Shown: in pieces, positions 55,604 to 63,947 of the stretch
How the letters are laid out: the number at the start of each line of letters is the position of its first letter
How positions within the stretch are numbered: the first letter of the stretch is position 1
DNA from: Flavobacterium sasangense DSM 21067
GTDB taxonomy: Bacteria; Bacteroidota; Bacteroidia; Flavobacteriales; Flavobacteriaceae
Direction of reading: 5' to 3'
Assembly: GCF_000686885.1 (NCBI RefSeq)
Contig: NZ_JMLU01000004.1
Location: 62,001 to 126,000 of the forward strand
DNA length: 64,000 nt
Program-made: the position numbers and the translations under genes
The notes under the pieces: model-generated
Told to the model about the DNA's origin: nothing
Databases searched by the model: none
What the model saw: the letters and a program-made list of their open reading frames with translations, nothing else

Positions 55604-55611
55604 CAAAGATA
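55604..55611 (-). promoter_or_regulatory. -7 box of cysteine desulfurase gene, 4 nt before ATG
   Basis: Minus-strand TATCTTTG, exact match; 4-base gap to ATG 55599, as at pyrE and the helicase gene. Confidence 0.5.
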
Positions 55612-55692
55612 CAAATCATTTTATTTTAGAAATCTTAAAATCAATTCGTATTGAAATTAACAAAGTTTAGCAAATTAATAAATTAAAACCTT

Positions 55693-55700
55693 TATTTTTG
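55693..55700 (+). promoter_or_regulatory. -7 box of lipoprotein gene
   Basis: TATTTTTG exact match, 21 bases before ATG 55722. Confidence 0.45.
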
Positions 55701-55721
55701 TTGCACAAATTAGATGAATAC

Positions 55722-56225
55722 ATGAAAAAACTTATAGTTTTAGTAGCCTCGGTTTTTATGCTACAAGCTTGTGATGATGGCGATATTACGCTAGAATCTT
55801 TCAATTTTGATACGGTTAATATTCAAGAATGCCCTGATAATAATTTGATTTTCAAAATTAATGGAGATGAAATGTTATTAATTAATATTCCCGAATCGAG
55901 TTTTGCCAACGTTGAAACTCCTGATGGAAGCCCACGAATAATAAATGTAAGTACATCGAATCAGATTATCTATAGAATATATTCAGACAATGTAAGTGCT
56001 AATAATATTTGTGCAACTATTCCACCTGCTACACCAGTAGTAAAAAAAGAATGGAATGCTACAGGAGGAACAATTGAAATCATTACAGATGCACTTTACG
56101 CTTCAGATGGAATTACAATAACTGGATATAATCATAACATTAAATTTGTTAATGTAAACTTTTCCGGAAGTTCGAATTCGTTTAGTTTTACGGAATATAA
56201 TTTTGGTAATTACGAAACGAATTAG
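55722..56225 (+). CDS. lipoprotein, unknown function
   Basis: 167-residue predicted lipoprotein. Lipobox VFMLQAC (Cys near residue 17), then acidic DDGDITLE and a beta-rich body with two Cys (QECPDNN; NICATIPP) and an Asn/Ser-rich C-terminus. The frame starts at 55698, but ATG 55722 puts the signal peptide at the N-terminus and is 21 bases after a -7 box. No family recognised. Confidence 0.68.
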   Translation: MKKLIVLVASVFMLQACDDGDITLESFNFDTVNIQECPDNNLIFKINGDEMLLINIPESSFANVETPDGSPRIINVSTSNQIIYRIYSDNVSANNICATIPPATPVVKKEWNATGGTIEIITDALYASDGITITGYNHNIKFVNVNFSGSSNSFSFTEYNFGNYETN

Positions 56226-56246
56226 ATAAAAATATTCAAAAAAATA

Positions 56247-56284
56247 AAAGGACTATTCAAATTCGAGTAGTCCTTTTTTTATTT
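56247..56284. terminator. intrinsic terminator
   Basis: 9-bp stem AAAGGACTA / TAGTCCTTT with a 12-base loop and flanking T tract after the lipoprotein gene; convergent with the Smr gene. Confidence 0.85.
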
Positions 56285-56322
56285 CTAGAAGTGAAATGGG
56301 AGTGAAATTATCATCCAAAATC

Positions 56323-56883
56323 TTACTTCACATTTTGCTTAATATACACTTCAGTTGCTCCTAAACCATATTTTTGATAGTTCGCATCTTGGAATGAAAT
56401 GTTGTCATAACGTCCCAACATAAAATCCAATTCGGCTTTCAAAACACCTTCACCAACGCCGTGAATAAACACCACTTTTGGCATCCTATTTTTGATAGCA
56501 AAATCGAGTTGGCGTTTTGCAGTTTCCATTTGCAAAGTTAAAATATCATAGTTGCTCATTCCGCGTTTTGAAGGTACTAATTTTTCGATATGCAAATCTA
56601 CTTCTAAGACAAATTCATCCTTACGAGAACGCTTTTCTTTGACAAAACTGCGTTTTTTTGGCTCTTCTTTATCTTTTAAAACAGAACTTAAACTTTGAGT
56701 GGAGAAAAAACCACTTAAATCATTGGAATTGTTTATTTTAACCAATTCGTTGACAAAAAATGTCATCACAAAATTATGAGTAGTTTCCACTGAAATCTCA
56801 TCATTTTGAACCTTAATTACTACTCCCGAAATGTTGTCGTCTAAAACCGCAACCTTATCTCCTATTTCAAATTTCTGTATCAT
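56323..56883 (-). CDS. Smr-domain protein with N-terminal DUF2027-like region
   Basis: 186-residue protein. N-terminal beta domain (IGDKVAVLDDNISGVVIKVQ ... ISVETTHNFVMTFF) followed by a basic linker and a C-terminal Smr domain (EVDLHIEKL...; FIHGVGEGVLKAEL). Smr domains nick or bind branched nucleic acids in MutS2-like proteins; here it stands alone. ATG 56883 (MIQKFEIGD) is preferred over 56907. It overlaps the upstream small membrane gene by 17 bases. Confidence 0.85.
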   Translation of the reverse strand: MIQKFEIGDKVAVLDDNISGVVIKVQNDEISVETTHNFVMTFFVNELVKINNSNDLSGFFSTQSLSSVLKDKEEPKKRSFVKEKRSRKDEFVLEVDLHIEKLVPSKRGMSNYDILTLQMETAKRQLDFAIKNRMPKVVFIHGVGEGVLKAELDFMLGRYDNISFQDANYQKYGLGATEVYIKQNVK

Positions 56884-57064
56884 TTTCTTCTTCGTTTTCT
56901 CCATCATTTTTAGATGGAATTTTCTTCATCAATCTAAATAATCCAAACATAAAAACAGCCATTGCTCCTATCATGATAAATCGATTTGGAGCTGGTTTTG
57001 ATTGCTCAATCATGGCAAAAATTCCAACTGCAGCAAACATCAAAATGTATAAAAATTGCTTCAT
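56867..57064 (-). CDS. small membrane protein, 65 aa
   Basis: 65 residues with two hydrophobic segments (FLYILMFAAVGIFAM and FIMIGAMAVFMFGLF), then a basic/acidic tail KKIPSKNDGENEEENDTEI. The preferred start is ATG 57064. It overlaps the Smr gene by 17 bases, so the two are translationally linked. Family unknown; probably an inner-membrane protein. Confidence 0.6.
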   Translation of the reverse strand: MKQFLYILMFAAVGIFAMIEQSKPAPNRFIMIGAMAVFMFGLFRLMKKIPSKNDGENEEENDTEI

Positions 57065-57228
57065 AATTTTTTCTTTAAAATACAATTTTCAAAAGTAGTC
57101 TTTTAAAAGTCAACAAAAAAAGTCAATCTCATTTTTAATAAAAAAGTCCTATTAAAATTTGAAATTATTAACGCGTTAAAATTAATAACAACTCATTAAC
57201 AAATCGTTTACAACACTTTTTTTGAGTT

Positions 57229-57243
57229 TGGCACAGCAATTGA
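57229..57243 (+). promoter_or_regulatory. candidate sigma-54 (-24/-12) promoter
   Basis: TGGCACAGCAATTGA matches TGGCACG-N4-TTGC in the -24 element (TGGCAC), has the exact 11-base GG-to-G spacing, and has TTGA for TTGC at -12. It lies 75 bases upstream of the repeat-protein gene; the leader contains an AGCAAC / GTTGCT stem. Confidence 0.5.
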
Positions 57244-57317
57244 AAATACCTAATCAAGCAACAAGTTTTAGAAACGAGTTTTAAAATTGAGTTGCTAAAT
57301 TTTTAAATTGTTGTATC

Positions 57318-58010
57318 ATGAAAAAAATTACACTTTTAGTAGTAGCCAGTATCCTTCTGGTAGGGAACATGGCTTTAGCGTCAGAAAATCCTGTTTTTTC
57401 TGACAACACAAACAGAAGAGGATATTACATCGATTATAGAGATGCAGAGCCTATTATCTTCAGAGAGCGCGGAATTGAGTTTATGTTGTTTCCAAATGGA
57501 GAATTCGACTTCAACACAAGACCATCAGGACCAAGATATGCAGTAAACGGTACAAATGGAGCTCCTGGCACAAGAGGTTATTACGGAACTTCTGAAAGAG
57601 GAATTCGAGTTGAGCATGATAACTTTGGTAGAGTAAGACGTGTAGGGAATGTTTACATTAACTACGACGCTTTTGGAAGAGTAAAACGCATTGGAACTAT
57701 CTACATGAGCTATAATAGTTTTGCAGTAACTAGAGTTGGAAATATGCGAATTATGTACGACAGAAGAGGAAGAATTGTAGATGTATATGGCTTTATCAAC
57801 TATGCAAACAGCGGATATGTTTACAACCCAAGAGGAGAGCATTATTCTGGAGGAAATGGTGGTTATGGCTACGATGACGATTATGATGATGATTACGAAA
57901 GTGATGATGACTTTTACTACTATAGAAAAGATGGCTCTAAAGCCAAAATGTCTGAAGATGACGTAAAAGAAATCAAAAGAGAAACTTTAGAAATGAAAAA
58001 AGATAAATAA
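57318..58010 (+). CDS. secreted repeat protein with acidic tail
   Basis: 230-residue exported protein. Signal peptide to about residue 21 (MKKITLLVVASILLVGNMALA), then a region with four related 18-20 residue repeats (VEHDNFGRVRRVGNVYINYD, AFGRVKRIGTIYMSYN, FAVTRVGNMRIMYD, RRGRIVDVYGFINYA). After that come Gly/Tyr-rich stretches, an Asp-rich YDDDYDDDYESDDD block and a basic C-terminus. Repeats of F-G-R-V type resemble short RHS/YD-like strands. No family assigned. Possible sigma-54 promoter upstream suggests conditional expression. Confidence 0.75.
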   Translation: MKKITLLVVASILLVGNMALASENPVFSDNTNRRGYYIDYRDAEPIIFRERGIEFMLFPNGEFDFNTRPSGPRYAVNGTNGAPGTRGYYGTSERGIRVEHDNFGRVRRVGNVYINYDAFGRVKRIGTIYMSYNSFAVTRVGNMRIMYDRRGRIVDVYGFINYANSGYVYNPRGEHYSGGNGGYGYDDDYDDDYESDDDFYYYRKDGSKAKMSEDDVKEIKRETLEMKKDK

Positions 58011-58034
58011 TAATTGGTTGGTTAGTTTGTTTTT

Positions 58035-58075
58035 AAATCCTGCGGATTCTGGGAAGATGAAGCAGGATTTTTTGT
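58035..58075 (+). terminator. intrinsic terminator
   Basis: 9-bp stem AAATCCTGC / GCAGGATTT with an 18-base loop, followed by TTTGTTTTT after the repeat-protein gene. Confidence 0.75.
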
Positions 58076-58102
58076 TTTTAAATTTTAAAAAAATTTATTT
58101 GG

Positions 58103-58112
58103 AACACAGATT
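58103..58112. repeat. dispersed repeat word AACACAGATT
   Basis: AACACAGATT here occurs in inverted orientation at 61010-61019 (AATCTGTGTT). Both are intergenic in the flippase/glycosyltransferase/YfhO region. Confidence 0.5.
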
Positions 58113-58143
58113 GAATTAATCAAAGAAATTAAAAAAATCTTTA

Positions 58144-59610
58144 TTATTTCTTCAGAATTCTCTTGAAAACAGAGTTCATCACAAAATTGATATCAGAAGA
58201 AATTTTTAAATAATAACTCAATCCTAAGTAGAAAATGGTTACTAAAATAGATTTCAAGATAATATTTACGAAAGGATGAAAGCTAAAATCCCAATAATAA
58301 AATACTCCAAAACTTACTATTGCTAAAACTAAAGCTACGATTGTATTTTTTGTAAACGGAAATAACTTCATTTTAAGCACTACAAAAAGTAGTTTAGCTA
58401 AACTATATAACGTAATCGAAATTAACGTTGCTATTGCTGCTCCATTCAAGCCATAAAGCGGAATGAAAATCATATTTAGAGAAACCGTTAGAAAGACTAA
58501 GAACAATCCTAAAAATAAAACCGCTTTATAATACTTCGAATTAAAAATGATCGAATTATTATTTCCTAAAATCAAATCGAAATACTTTGAAATTCCAATT
58601 AGGAAAACGACAGCAATTCCTTCTTTATATCCAGCTGGCAAAACACCATATAATTCATTGATATTCACTAAAATACCTATCAAAATTAATCCACCAATAA
58701 CTTGTAGCGTAATTGAAGACTTTTTATACAATTCATTTAATTCATCGTGTTTATTTTCGCTCATTAATTTAGCCGTAATAGGATACGTAATTTGATGCAT
58801 CGCACGACTAGGAACCGCAATAACCGTCGCAATAAATATAGCAACCGAATAAAAAGCGATATTATCAATGTTGATGTAAAAATTCAGCATGAATTTATCG
58901 ACATCTAACAACATATTTGCTACACTTCCTGATAAGATGATAAAAAAACAATAGGTTAAAATTGCTTTATAATTATCTGGAAAAACTAGCTTAAAATGAG
59001 GTAATTTCACTTTCATCGCATAAAAAAACATCGTTAAAAGCAATAAAAAGTAAATTCCCATCAAAGTAAAAACGAATTGTTGTGGCGAAATCACATCAAA
59101 ATAAACCGCAAATAAGAATATGGAAATCAGAATCCGAAGCAAAACTTCTTTTACAAAGCTACCATAAACCGATTGCAAATGCACTTTTACCCAGGCATAA
59201 AAAATCTCGAAATACCCCATACACAATCCAATCACAGGAATTTGCCACACATAATCGTAAACAATTTGATTTTTTTGAGACAATAAACTCGCTATTTGGT
59301 GGTAACCAAAAAACCCGATTAAACTTACCGGAAGCACTATCAATAAAGGCAAAACCAATACAAAAGTTAGAAATTGTGCTTTTTTTTCTTCTGTTTCGTA
59401 TTCGTTATAAAATTTCACCAAAGTATTATGAACTCCAAACGCCATTAAAGGCATCATAATGTTAGCAGCGGATAGTATAAATCCCACCAAACCATAATAA
59501 GTATCACCTAGAAATTGTCCGTACATGAACAACGTATTAATCGCACCAATTCCAAAACCAATGTAAGTAATGATGGTGTTTTTAATCGATTGTTTGATGA
59601 CGATTCCCAT
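58144..59610 (-). CDS. polysaccharide flippase (Wzx/MATE-like)
   Basis: 488-residue membrane protein with about 12-14 helices, of the oligosaccharide flippase family that moves lipid-linked glycan across the inner membrane. Opening SIKNTIITYIGFGIGAINTLFMYGQ, central AIFIATVIAVPSRAMHQITYPITAKLMSENKHDE and LNGAAIATLIS near the C-terminus are typical. Downstream of a glycosyltransferase gene in the same direction, so it likely exports a surface glycan. Confidence 0.88.
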   Translation of the reverse strand: MGIVIKQSIKNTIITYIGFGIGAINTLFMYGQFLGDTYYGLVGFILSAANIMMPLMAFGVHNTLVKFYNEYETEEKKAQFLTFVLVLPLLIVLPVSLIGFFGYHQIASLLSQKNQIVYDYVWQIPVIGLCMGYFEIFYAWVKVHLQSVYGSFVKEVLLRILISIFLFAVYFDVISPQQFVFTLMGIYFLLLLTMFFYAMKVKLPHFKLVFPDNYKAILTYCFFIILSGSVANMLLDVDKFMLNFYINIDNIAFYSVAIFIATVIAVPSRAMHQITYPITAKLMSENKHDELNELYKKSSITLQVIGGLILIGILVNINELYGVLPAGYKEGIAVVFLIGISKYFDLILGNNNSIIFNSKYYKAVLFLGLFLVFLTVSLNMIFIPLYGLNGAAIATLISITLYSLAKLLFVVLKMKLFPFTKNTIVALVLAIVSFGVFYYWDFSFHPFVNIILKSILVTIFYLGLSYYLKISSDINFVMNSVFKRILKK

Positions 59611-59616
59611 ATTTTT

Positions 59617-59648
59617 AGTAAAAAGTGATTAGTGACTAGTGATTAGCA
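59617..59648. repeat. dispersed repeat between flippase and glycosyltransferase
   Basis: GTGATTAGTGACTAGTGATT repeats a GTGAYTAG word. The glycosyltransferase stop codon (59629-59631) and its last codons lie inside it. Its first part (59618-59633) matches the trpB-trpA repeat in 15 of 16 bases. Confidence 0.65.
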
Positions 59649-60951
59649 GTTTGGCTAATTTTTCTGTCAATGATTTTCTGCTGTATTGTTGCAAACCTAC
59701 TGGATATACTTTTAAATTATTTTGCTGAAATTGCTCGAAATAGGTCAGAATTTGTGCTTTTAAAGCTTCTAATTCGTCATATTTGAAGAAAGTTCCCGTA
59801 TTGGTTTCTTTAATAATTTGAGCGAAATCAGCATGTTCTGGTCCGATAGCCACAATTGGTCGTTCTGAAACCATATATTCAAATAATTTTCCAGGAATAA
59901 TGCATTTGGTTTCTTCCGAATCAATTTCGATAAGCAATAAAACTTGTGAACTTCTTTGTTCGATTATGGCTTCATCGTGTGGCAAATAGCCCAAATGATT
60001 CACATATTTTTCTAACTTAAATTCTTTAATCGCCTGAAGTACCTCAGCACTCACCGCTCCAATCAATTTTAATTGAAAATGATTTTTAAAATGTGGGTTT
60101 TCTTTGGTCAATTCTTTCAAAGCTTTCCATAAAATTCTTGGATTTCTTGCAGATAAAAACGAACCAATATGTGCTAAAGTAAATTTTTCATCCAAAGATT
60201 TTTTATCCACTTGTTCCACATCATATCCATTGGTAATCACTTCAATTGGTTTTGAAGTAATGGCTTCAAATTCTGTTTTTGTGGTTGGAGAAGTAACTAA
60301 AAGTCGGTCACAAGTCGTCATGACTTCTTTTTCCAAATCTTTGTGTTTTTTGGCTGCCCAAGAACTTAATTTTAGTTGTTTGTGATAGCCAATAGTTGTC
60401 CAAGGATCACGAAAATCGGCCAACCAAGTAATATTGAGTTCTCTTTTTAATTGCAAACCAATCAAATGCAAACTATGTGGTGGACCCGTTGTAATTATCG
60501 TATCGATTTGATTTTCTTGAAGATATTGTTTCAAGAATTTAACCGAAGGTTTCACCCAAAATACTCTTGCATCTGGAATAAAAACGTTGCCACGAATCCA
60601 AAGCATTGCTTTTTCTATAAACGATTGCTTTTTTTGATTCGGAATAATTCCGGAACTGATTTTTTTGGTCTTATTTTTTGAAAAAACAGAAGCTAATCCG
60701 TAAGGTTCAAAAATCGGTTTTTTGATAATAATAGCTTTATCCGAAACTTCACTCAATAATTTCTCATCAACCAACGGATAAGTTGGATTTTCAGGAATAT
60801 AAACGTGAGGTTCGATATTAAAATCGGGTAAATATTTGACAAATTTCAACCAACGCTGTACACCTGGACCTCCTGCTGGTGGCCAGTAATACGATATAAT
60901 GAGTATTTTTTTGGTTGGTTGCAACTTTATATTTTTTAAACACATAGACAC
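59629..60951 (-). CDS. glycosyltransferase family protein
   Basis: 440-residue cytoplasmic glycosyltransferase of the GT4-like kind. Nucleotide-sugar/acceptor N-domain ILIISYYWPPAGGPGVQRW, then TIITTGPPHSLHLIGL, DFRDPWTTIG, C-domain HIGSFLSARNPRILW, LGYLPHDEAIIEQRS and IIPGKLFEYMVSERPIVAIGP with the conserved Glu. The first codons (MSMCLKN) read through a CACATAGACACATAG repeat and the last codons (ITSH-stop) through a GTGATTAG repeat, so ends may have been altered. Alternative starts: ATG 60945 or TTG 60924. Likely builds the glycan exported by the downstream flippase. Confidence 0.88.
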   Translation of the reverse strand: MSMCLKNIKLQPTKKILIISYYWPPAGGPGVQRWLKFVKYLPDFNIEPHVYIPENPTYPLVDEKLLSEVSDKAIIIKKPIFEPYGLASVFSKNKTKKISSGIIPNQKKQSFIEKAMLWIRGNVFIPDARVFWVKPSVKFLKQYLQENQIDTIITTGPPHSLHLIGLQLKRELNITWLADFRDPWTTIGYHKQLKLSSWAAKKHKDLEKEVMTTCDRLLVTSPTTKTEFEAITSKPIEVITNGYDVEQVDKKSLDEKFTLAHIGSFLSARNPRILWKALKELTKENPHFKNHFQLKLIGAVSAEVLQAIKEFKLEKYVNHLGYLPHDEAIIEQRSSQVLLLIEIDSEETKCIIPGKLFEYMVSERPIVAIGPEHADFAQIIKETNTGTFFKYDELEALKAQILTYFEQFQQNNLKVYPVGLQQYSRKSLTEKLAKLLITSH

Positions 60952-61022
60952 ATAGGTCTACTTTAATAATTTATAGAAAAGCGTTTCACTTAACATAGTA
61001 AACAGAGAAAATCTGTGTTTTC
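60938..61022. repeat. dispersed repeat words upstream of the glycosyltransferase
   Basis: AAACACATAGACACATAGGT (about 60939-60958) duplicates ACACATAG, and AATCTGTGTT (61010-61019) is the inverted AACACAGATT word of 58103-58112. Non-coding apart from the glycosyltransferase N-terminal codons. Confidence 0.55.
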
Positions 61023-61033
61023 CACGTTCCAAA

Positions 61034-63550
61034 CTAATTATGCTTTTTCTTATTCTCAAAATAAACTCCAGCTCCAATTAATAAAAGCATTCCGATTGAA
61101 CTCATTAATGCGATTGTACTTCCTGTTTTTATCACTTCTGGTTCAAATTTGAATTCGATAGTATGTTTTCCTGCTGGAATTTGTAAACCTCTTAAGACGT
61201 AATTTACATTCAAAATTTCAGCCTCTTTTCCATCTATCGTTGCTTTCCAACCGTTCTTATAATACATTTCAGAGAAAACCGCGAAGCCTTCACTGCTGTT
61301 ATTTGAAACGTATTTCAAATGATTTGGTTTGTAGGCAACTAAATTTATTGATGAAATAGAATCTTTTTCATATTCTAAATTTGAAATAGGAAGTGCAGGT
61401 GCTTTTAAATATTTTGTAGCATCAATAGTTCTAAAAATAGCCACTCTTTTTGTATCCAAAGTATCCAACGCTTTGATTTCTTCATTGGCAGATTTTACAA
61501 GCTTAATTTCTTCTACAAACCATGCATTTCCATTAGCAAAAGGATTGGTAACGGGAACGTCGCCATTGCCAGTAGGAACAATTACATATTTTACATTTAA
61601 CATATCCAAAACTGGATTGCTTTTTGTAAAACTATAGGTTTGCATATCTATTGAACTTGCTAATTTTTCAATATTTTTCTCAATGTTATATTCAAATAAC
61701 TGGTCAACTCTTCTTGGGCGAACAGCGCTATAACCTCCAACTGCTTTATGGAAATAAGACGTTCTTCCTTGCAATCTTCCTTGAATTTCGTATACTCTGT
61801 AATTTGACGTGTCTTGTAAAATTTGCTTATCAGCTTCTGTTGGTTCAAAAGGCATATCTACTTCGCGGGCACTTCTAAATTGACTTGGATTGTTATTCAA
61901 ATAACGTTTATCGACCATAAATAAATCGGAAACCATAAAGAATCCAACCAATACAACAGCTGTAGTTTGTGCCAATTTTTTTTGGATATACAACCATAAA
62001 ACAATCGCTACAGCTAACATGAATAAACCTGAACGCATTAAATCGCTAGTATAGAAATTTATTCTATCTTCTTTTAAGGCGTTTATAAAATTGATTCCGA
62101 ATGATTTATCTTGGCTTTCACCAAACATTTGCATCAATTGTTGGTCGATTGGAGCTGAAAAATTAAAGAATCCTTTTGCTAAGTATAATACAACTACTAA
62201 TCCTAAACTAGTAGCAGCAGCTTTCCATAAACTTGTCCATTGTGCTTCTTTTTCCGAAGTAAAAAAAGATTGAAGTCCCATAATGGCTAATACTGGAAAA
62301 CATAACTCCAACACTACCTGAATAGAAGAAACCGCACGGAATTTATCATACAAAGGCACGAAATCAACAAAGAATCTCGTCAAAGCATCAAAATTTTTAC
62401 CCCATGAAAGCAATAAAGAAAGAATGGCTCCAGCTAGGAATAAATATTTAACTTTTCGCTTATCGTGATATAATCCTAAAACCGCTAAGAAAAACACAAT
62501 TGCTCCAATGTAAGCTGGTGCTTCAACAATTGGTTGTTCTCCCCAATATGTTTTCCCGTAATATTGAACCGTTTGTAAGGCTTCTGGTGGTGTAGCGCCA
62601 TAATTCAATAAAAACTCATATAAAGCTGATTTTTCGTCTAATTCTTCTCCATTTCCACCTCCAAAAAGTCTTGGTGCAATTAAGTTAAAACTTTCCGTAA
62701 CACCATAACTATATTCCGTTATGTATTCATACTTCATGGATGAATCTTCGGTGTTTTTGGAACCATCGGCATTAAAAGTTAATTCGCTTTTCCCGCGGAT
62801 ACTGTGATTGGCATATTCTGAAGTTGCCATTAAATTAGTAGCATTGGCACCTATGGCTAAAATTCCTGCAACAGCAAATACTCCAATAATTTTTCCTAAT
62901 TCTTTAAATTCCTTATTCTTAACTGCAATTACCACATAATACACTCCGATTATCGCTAATAAGAGTAATAAGTAATACGTCATTTGGAAGTGATTCGCAT
63001 TAATTTCTAATGCTGCTGCGACCATAGTAAGCAAACCTCCAATTACATATTTTCGTTGGAAAACCAATAAAACTCCTGCAATTACCATTGGCATATAAGC
63101 GATGGCGTGAGCTTTAGCATTGTGTCCAACTCCTAAAATAATAATCAAATACGTTGAAAATCCAAAGGCTAACGCTCCGAAAAATGCTTTTAACGGATCT
63201 ACTTTTAACACCATCAACAACACATAAAACCCTAAGAAATAAAGGAATAAATAATCCGCAGGGCGAGGTAAAAATCGTAACCCATCATCTACCATTCCAA
63301 TAACATCATTTGGATATTTTGCACCTAACTGATAGGTTGGCATTCCTCCAAAAGCACTATTTGTCCAATACGGCTCTTCACCCGTTTCATTTCTAAAGTC
63401 ATTTTGTTCTTTAGCCATTCCGGTATATTGAACAATATCGGATTGGAAAATTTTATTTCCTTGTAAAACTGGGTAAAAATAAATTAGGGAAACCAAAATA
63501 AACCCTACTAAAACCAATAAATGAGGATATAATGCTTTGATATTTTTCAT
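61034..63550 (-). CDS. YfhO-family membrane protein
   Basis: 838-residue polytopic membrane protein of the YfhO family. Members are related to GT-C glycosyltransferases and, in Gram-positives, modify lipoteichoic acid; the substrate here is unknown. About 12 helices including VFLYFLGFYVLLMVLKVDPL, and a large soluble C-terminal domain (NNSSEGFAVFSEMYYKNGWKATIDGK ... YVLRGLQIPAGKHTIEFKFEP) with a terminal helix. Located between the glycosyltransferase and a DUF4834 gene, as seen in many flavobacteria. Confidence 0.87.
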   Translation of the reverse strand: MKNIKALYPHLLVLVGFILVSLIYFYPVLQGNKIFQSDIVQYTGMAKEQNDFRNETGEEPYWTNSAFGGMPTYQLGAKYPNDVIGMVDDGLRFLPRPADYLFLYFLGFYVLLMVLKVDPLKAFFGALAFGFSTYLIIILGVGHNAKAHAIAYMPMVIAGVLLVFQRKYVIGGLLTMVAAALEINANHFQMTYYLLLLLAIIGVYYVVIAVKNKEFKELGKIIGVFAVAGILAIGANATNLMATSEYANHSIRGKSELTFNADGSKNTEDSSMKYEYITEYSYGVTESFNLIAPRLFGGGNGEELDEKSALYEFLLNYGATPPEALQTVQYYGKTYWGEQPIVEAPAYIGAIVFFLAVLGLYHDKRKVKYLFLAGAILSLLLSWGKNFDALTRFFVDFVPLYDKFRAVSSIQVVLELCFPVLAIMGLQSFFTSEKEAQWTSLWKAAATSLGLVVVLYLAKGFFNFSAPIDQQLMQMFGESQDKSFGINFINALKEDRINFYTSDLMRSGLFMLAVAIVLWLYIQKKLAQTTAVVLVGFFMVSDLFMVDKRYLNNNPSQFRSAREVDMPFEPTEADKQILQDTSNYRVYEIQGRLQGRTSYFHKAVGGYSAVRPRRVDQLFEYNIEKNIEKLASSIDMQTYSFTKSNPVLDMLNVKYVIVPTGNGDVPVTNPFANGNAWFVEEIKLVKSANEEIKALDTLDTKRVAIFRTIDATKYLKAPALPISNLEYEKDSISSINLVAYKPNHLKYVSNNSSEGFAVFSEMYYKNGWKATIDGKEAEILNVNYVLRGLQIPAGKHTIEFKFEPEVIKTGSTIALMSSIGMLLLIGAGVYFENKKKHN

Positions 63551-63592
63551 GTGTAGTAAATAATGAATATAAGGCGCTAAAGTAATTAAAAA

Positions 63593-63615
63593 AAGGATAT
63601 TGTTAAAATATCCTT
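63593..63615 (-). terminator. terminator of DUF4834 gene
   Basis: 8-bp stem AAGGATAT / ATATCCTT, 7-base loop, minus-strand T tract; lies between the DUF4834 and YfhO genes. Confidence 0.75.
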
Positions 63616-63640
63616 GGGAGTAATCTTGTTAAACTAACAA

Positions 63641-63895
63641 TTATTTCACTTCTTCGTAATCAATGTATTCACCCACTTCTTTTTTAGGTTTTGGGGCTGG
63701 AGCACTTGCTTGAGAAGTTCTATTTTGTTGTTCTTGTTGTTGTCTGTACTGTTCCTGCATTTGTTCTTGCATTTTATTTACGGCCTTTTGCATTAAAATT
63801 GGAGCAAAAATTCGCATTAAAAACTTAAACAAATAATAAAAGAGTATAATATAAAATATAACCTTTATTGTTCCTGTAAGAGAAGCCATTTCCAT
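63641..63895 (-). CDS. DUF4834 family protein
   Basis: 84-residue protein: one transmembrane helix (VIFYIILFYYLFKFLMRIFAPIL), then a Gln/Glu-rich amphipathic helix (QKAVNKMQEQMQEQYRQQQEQQ) and an Ala/Pro-rich tail ending VGEYIDYEEVK. Matches the DUF4834 pattern, commonly next to YfhO genes in Flavobacteria. Function unknown; the terminator suggests it is transcribed on its own. Confidence 0.8.
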   Translation of the reverse strand: MEMASLTGTIKVIFYIILFYYLFKFLMRIFAPILMQKAVNKMQEQMQEQYRQQQEQQNRTSQASAPAPKPKKEVGEYIDYEEVK

Positions 63896-63914
63896 GCTAA
63901 TAAAATTTAAAATT

Positions 63915-63947
63915 CAAAAATACAGATATTGGTTGGGAAAACTTCAA
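63915..63947 (-). promoter_or_regulatory. DUF4834 promoter
   Basis: Minus-strand TTG (63947-63945), 22-base spacer, TATTTTTG (63922-63915), exact TAnnTTTG match; 19 bases before the ATG. Confidence 0.55.
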
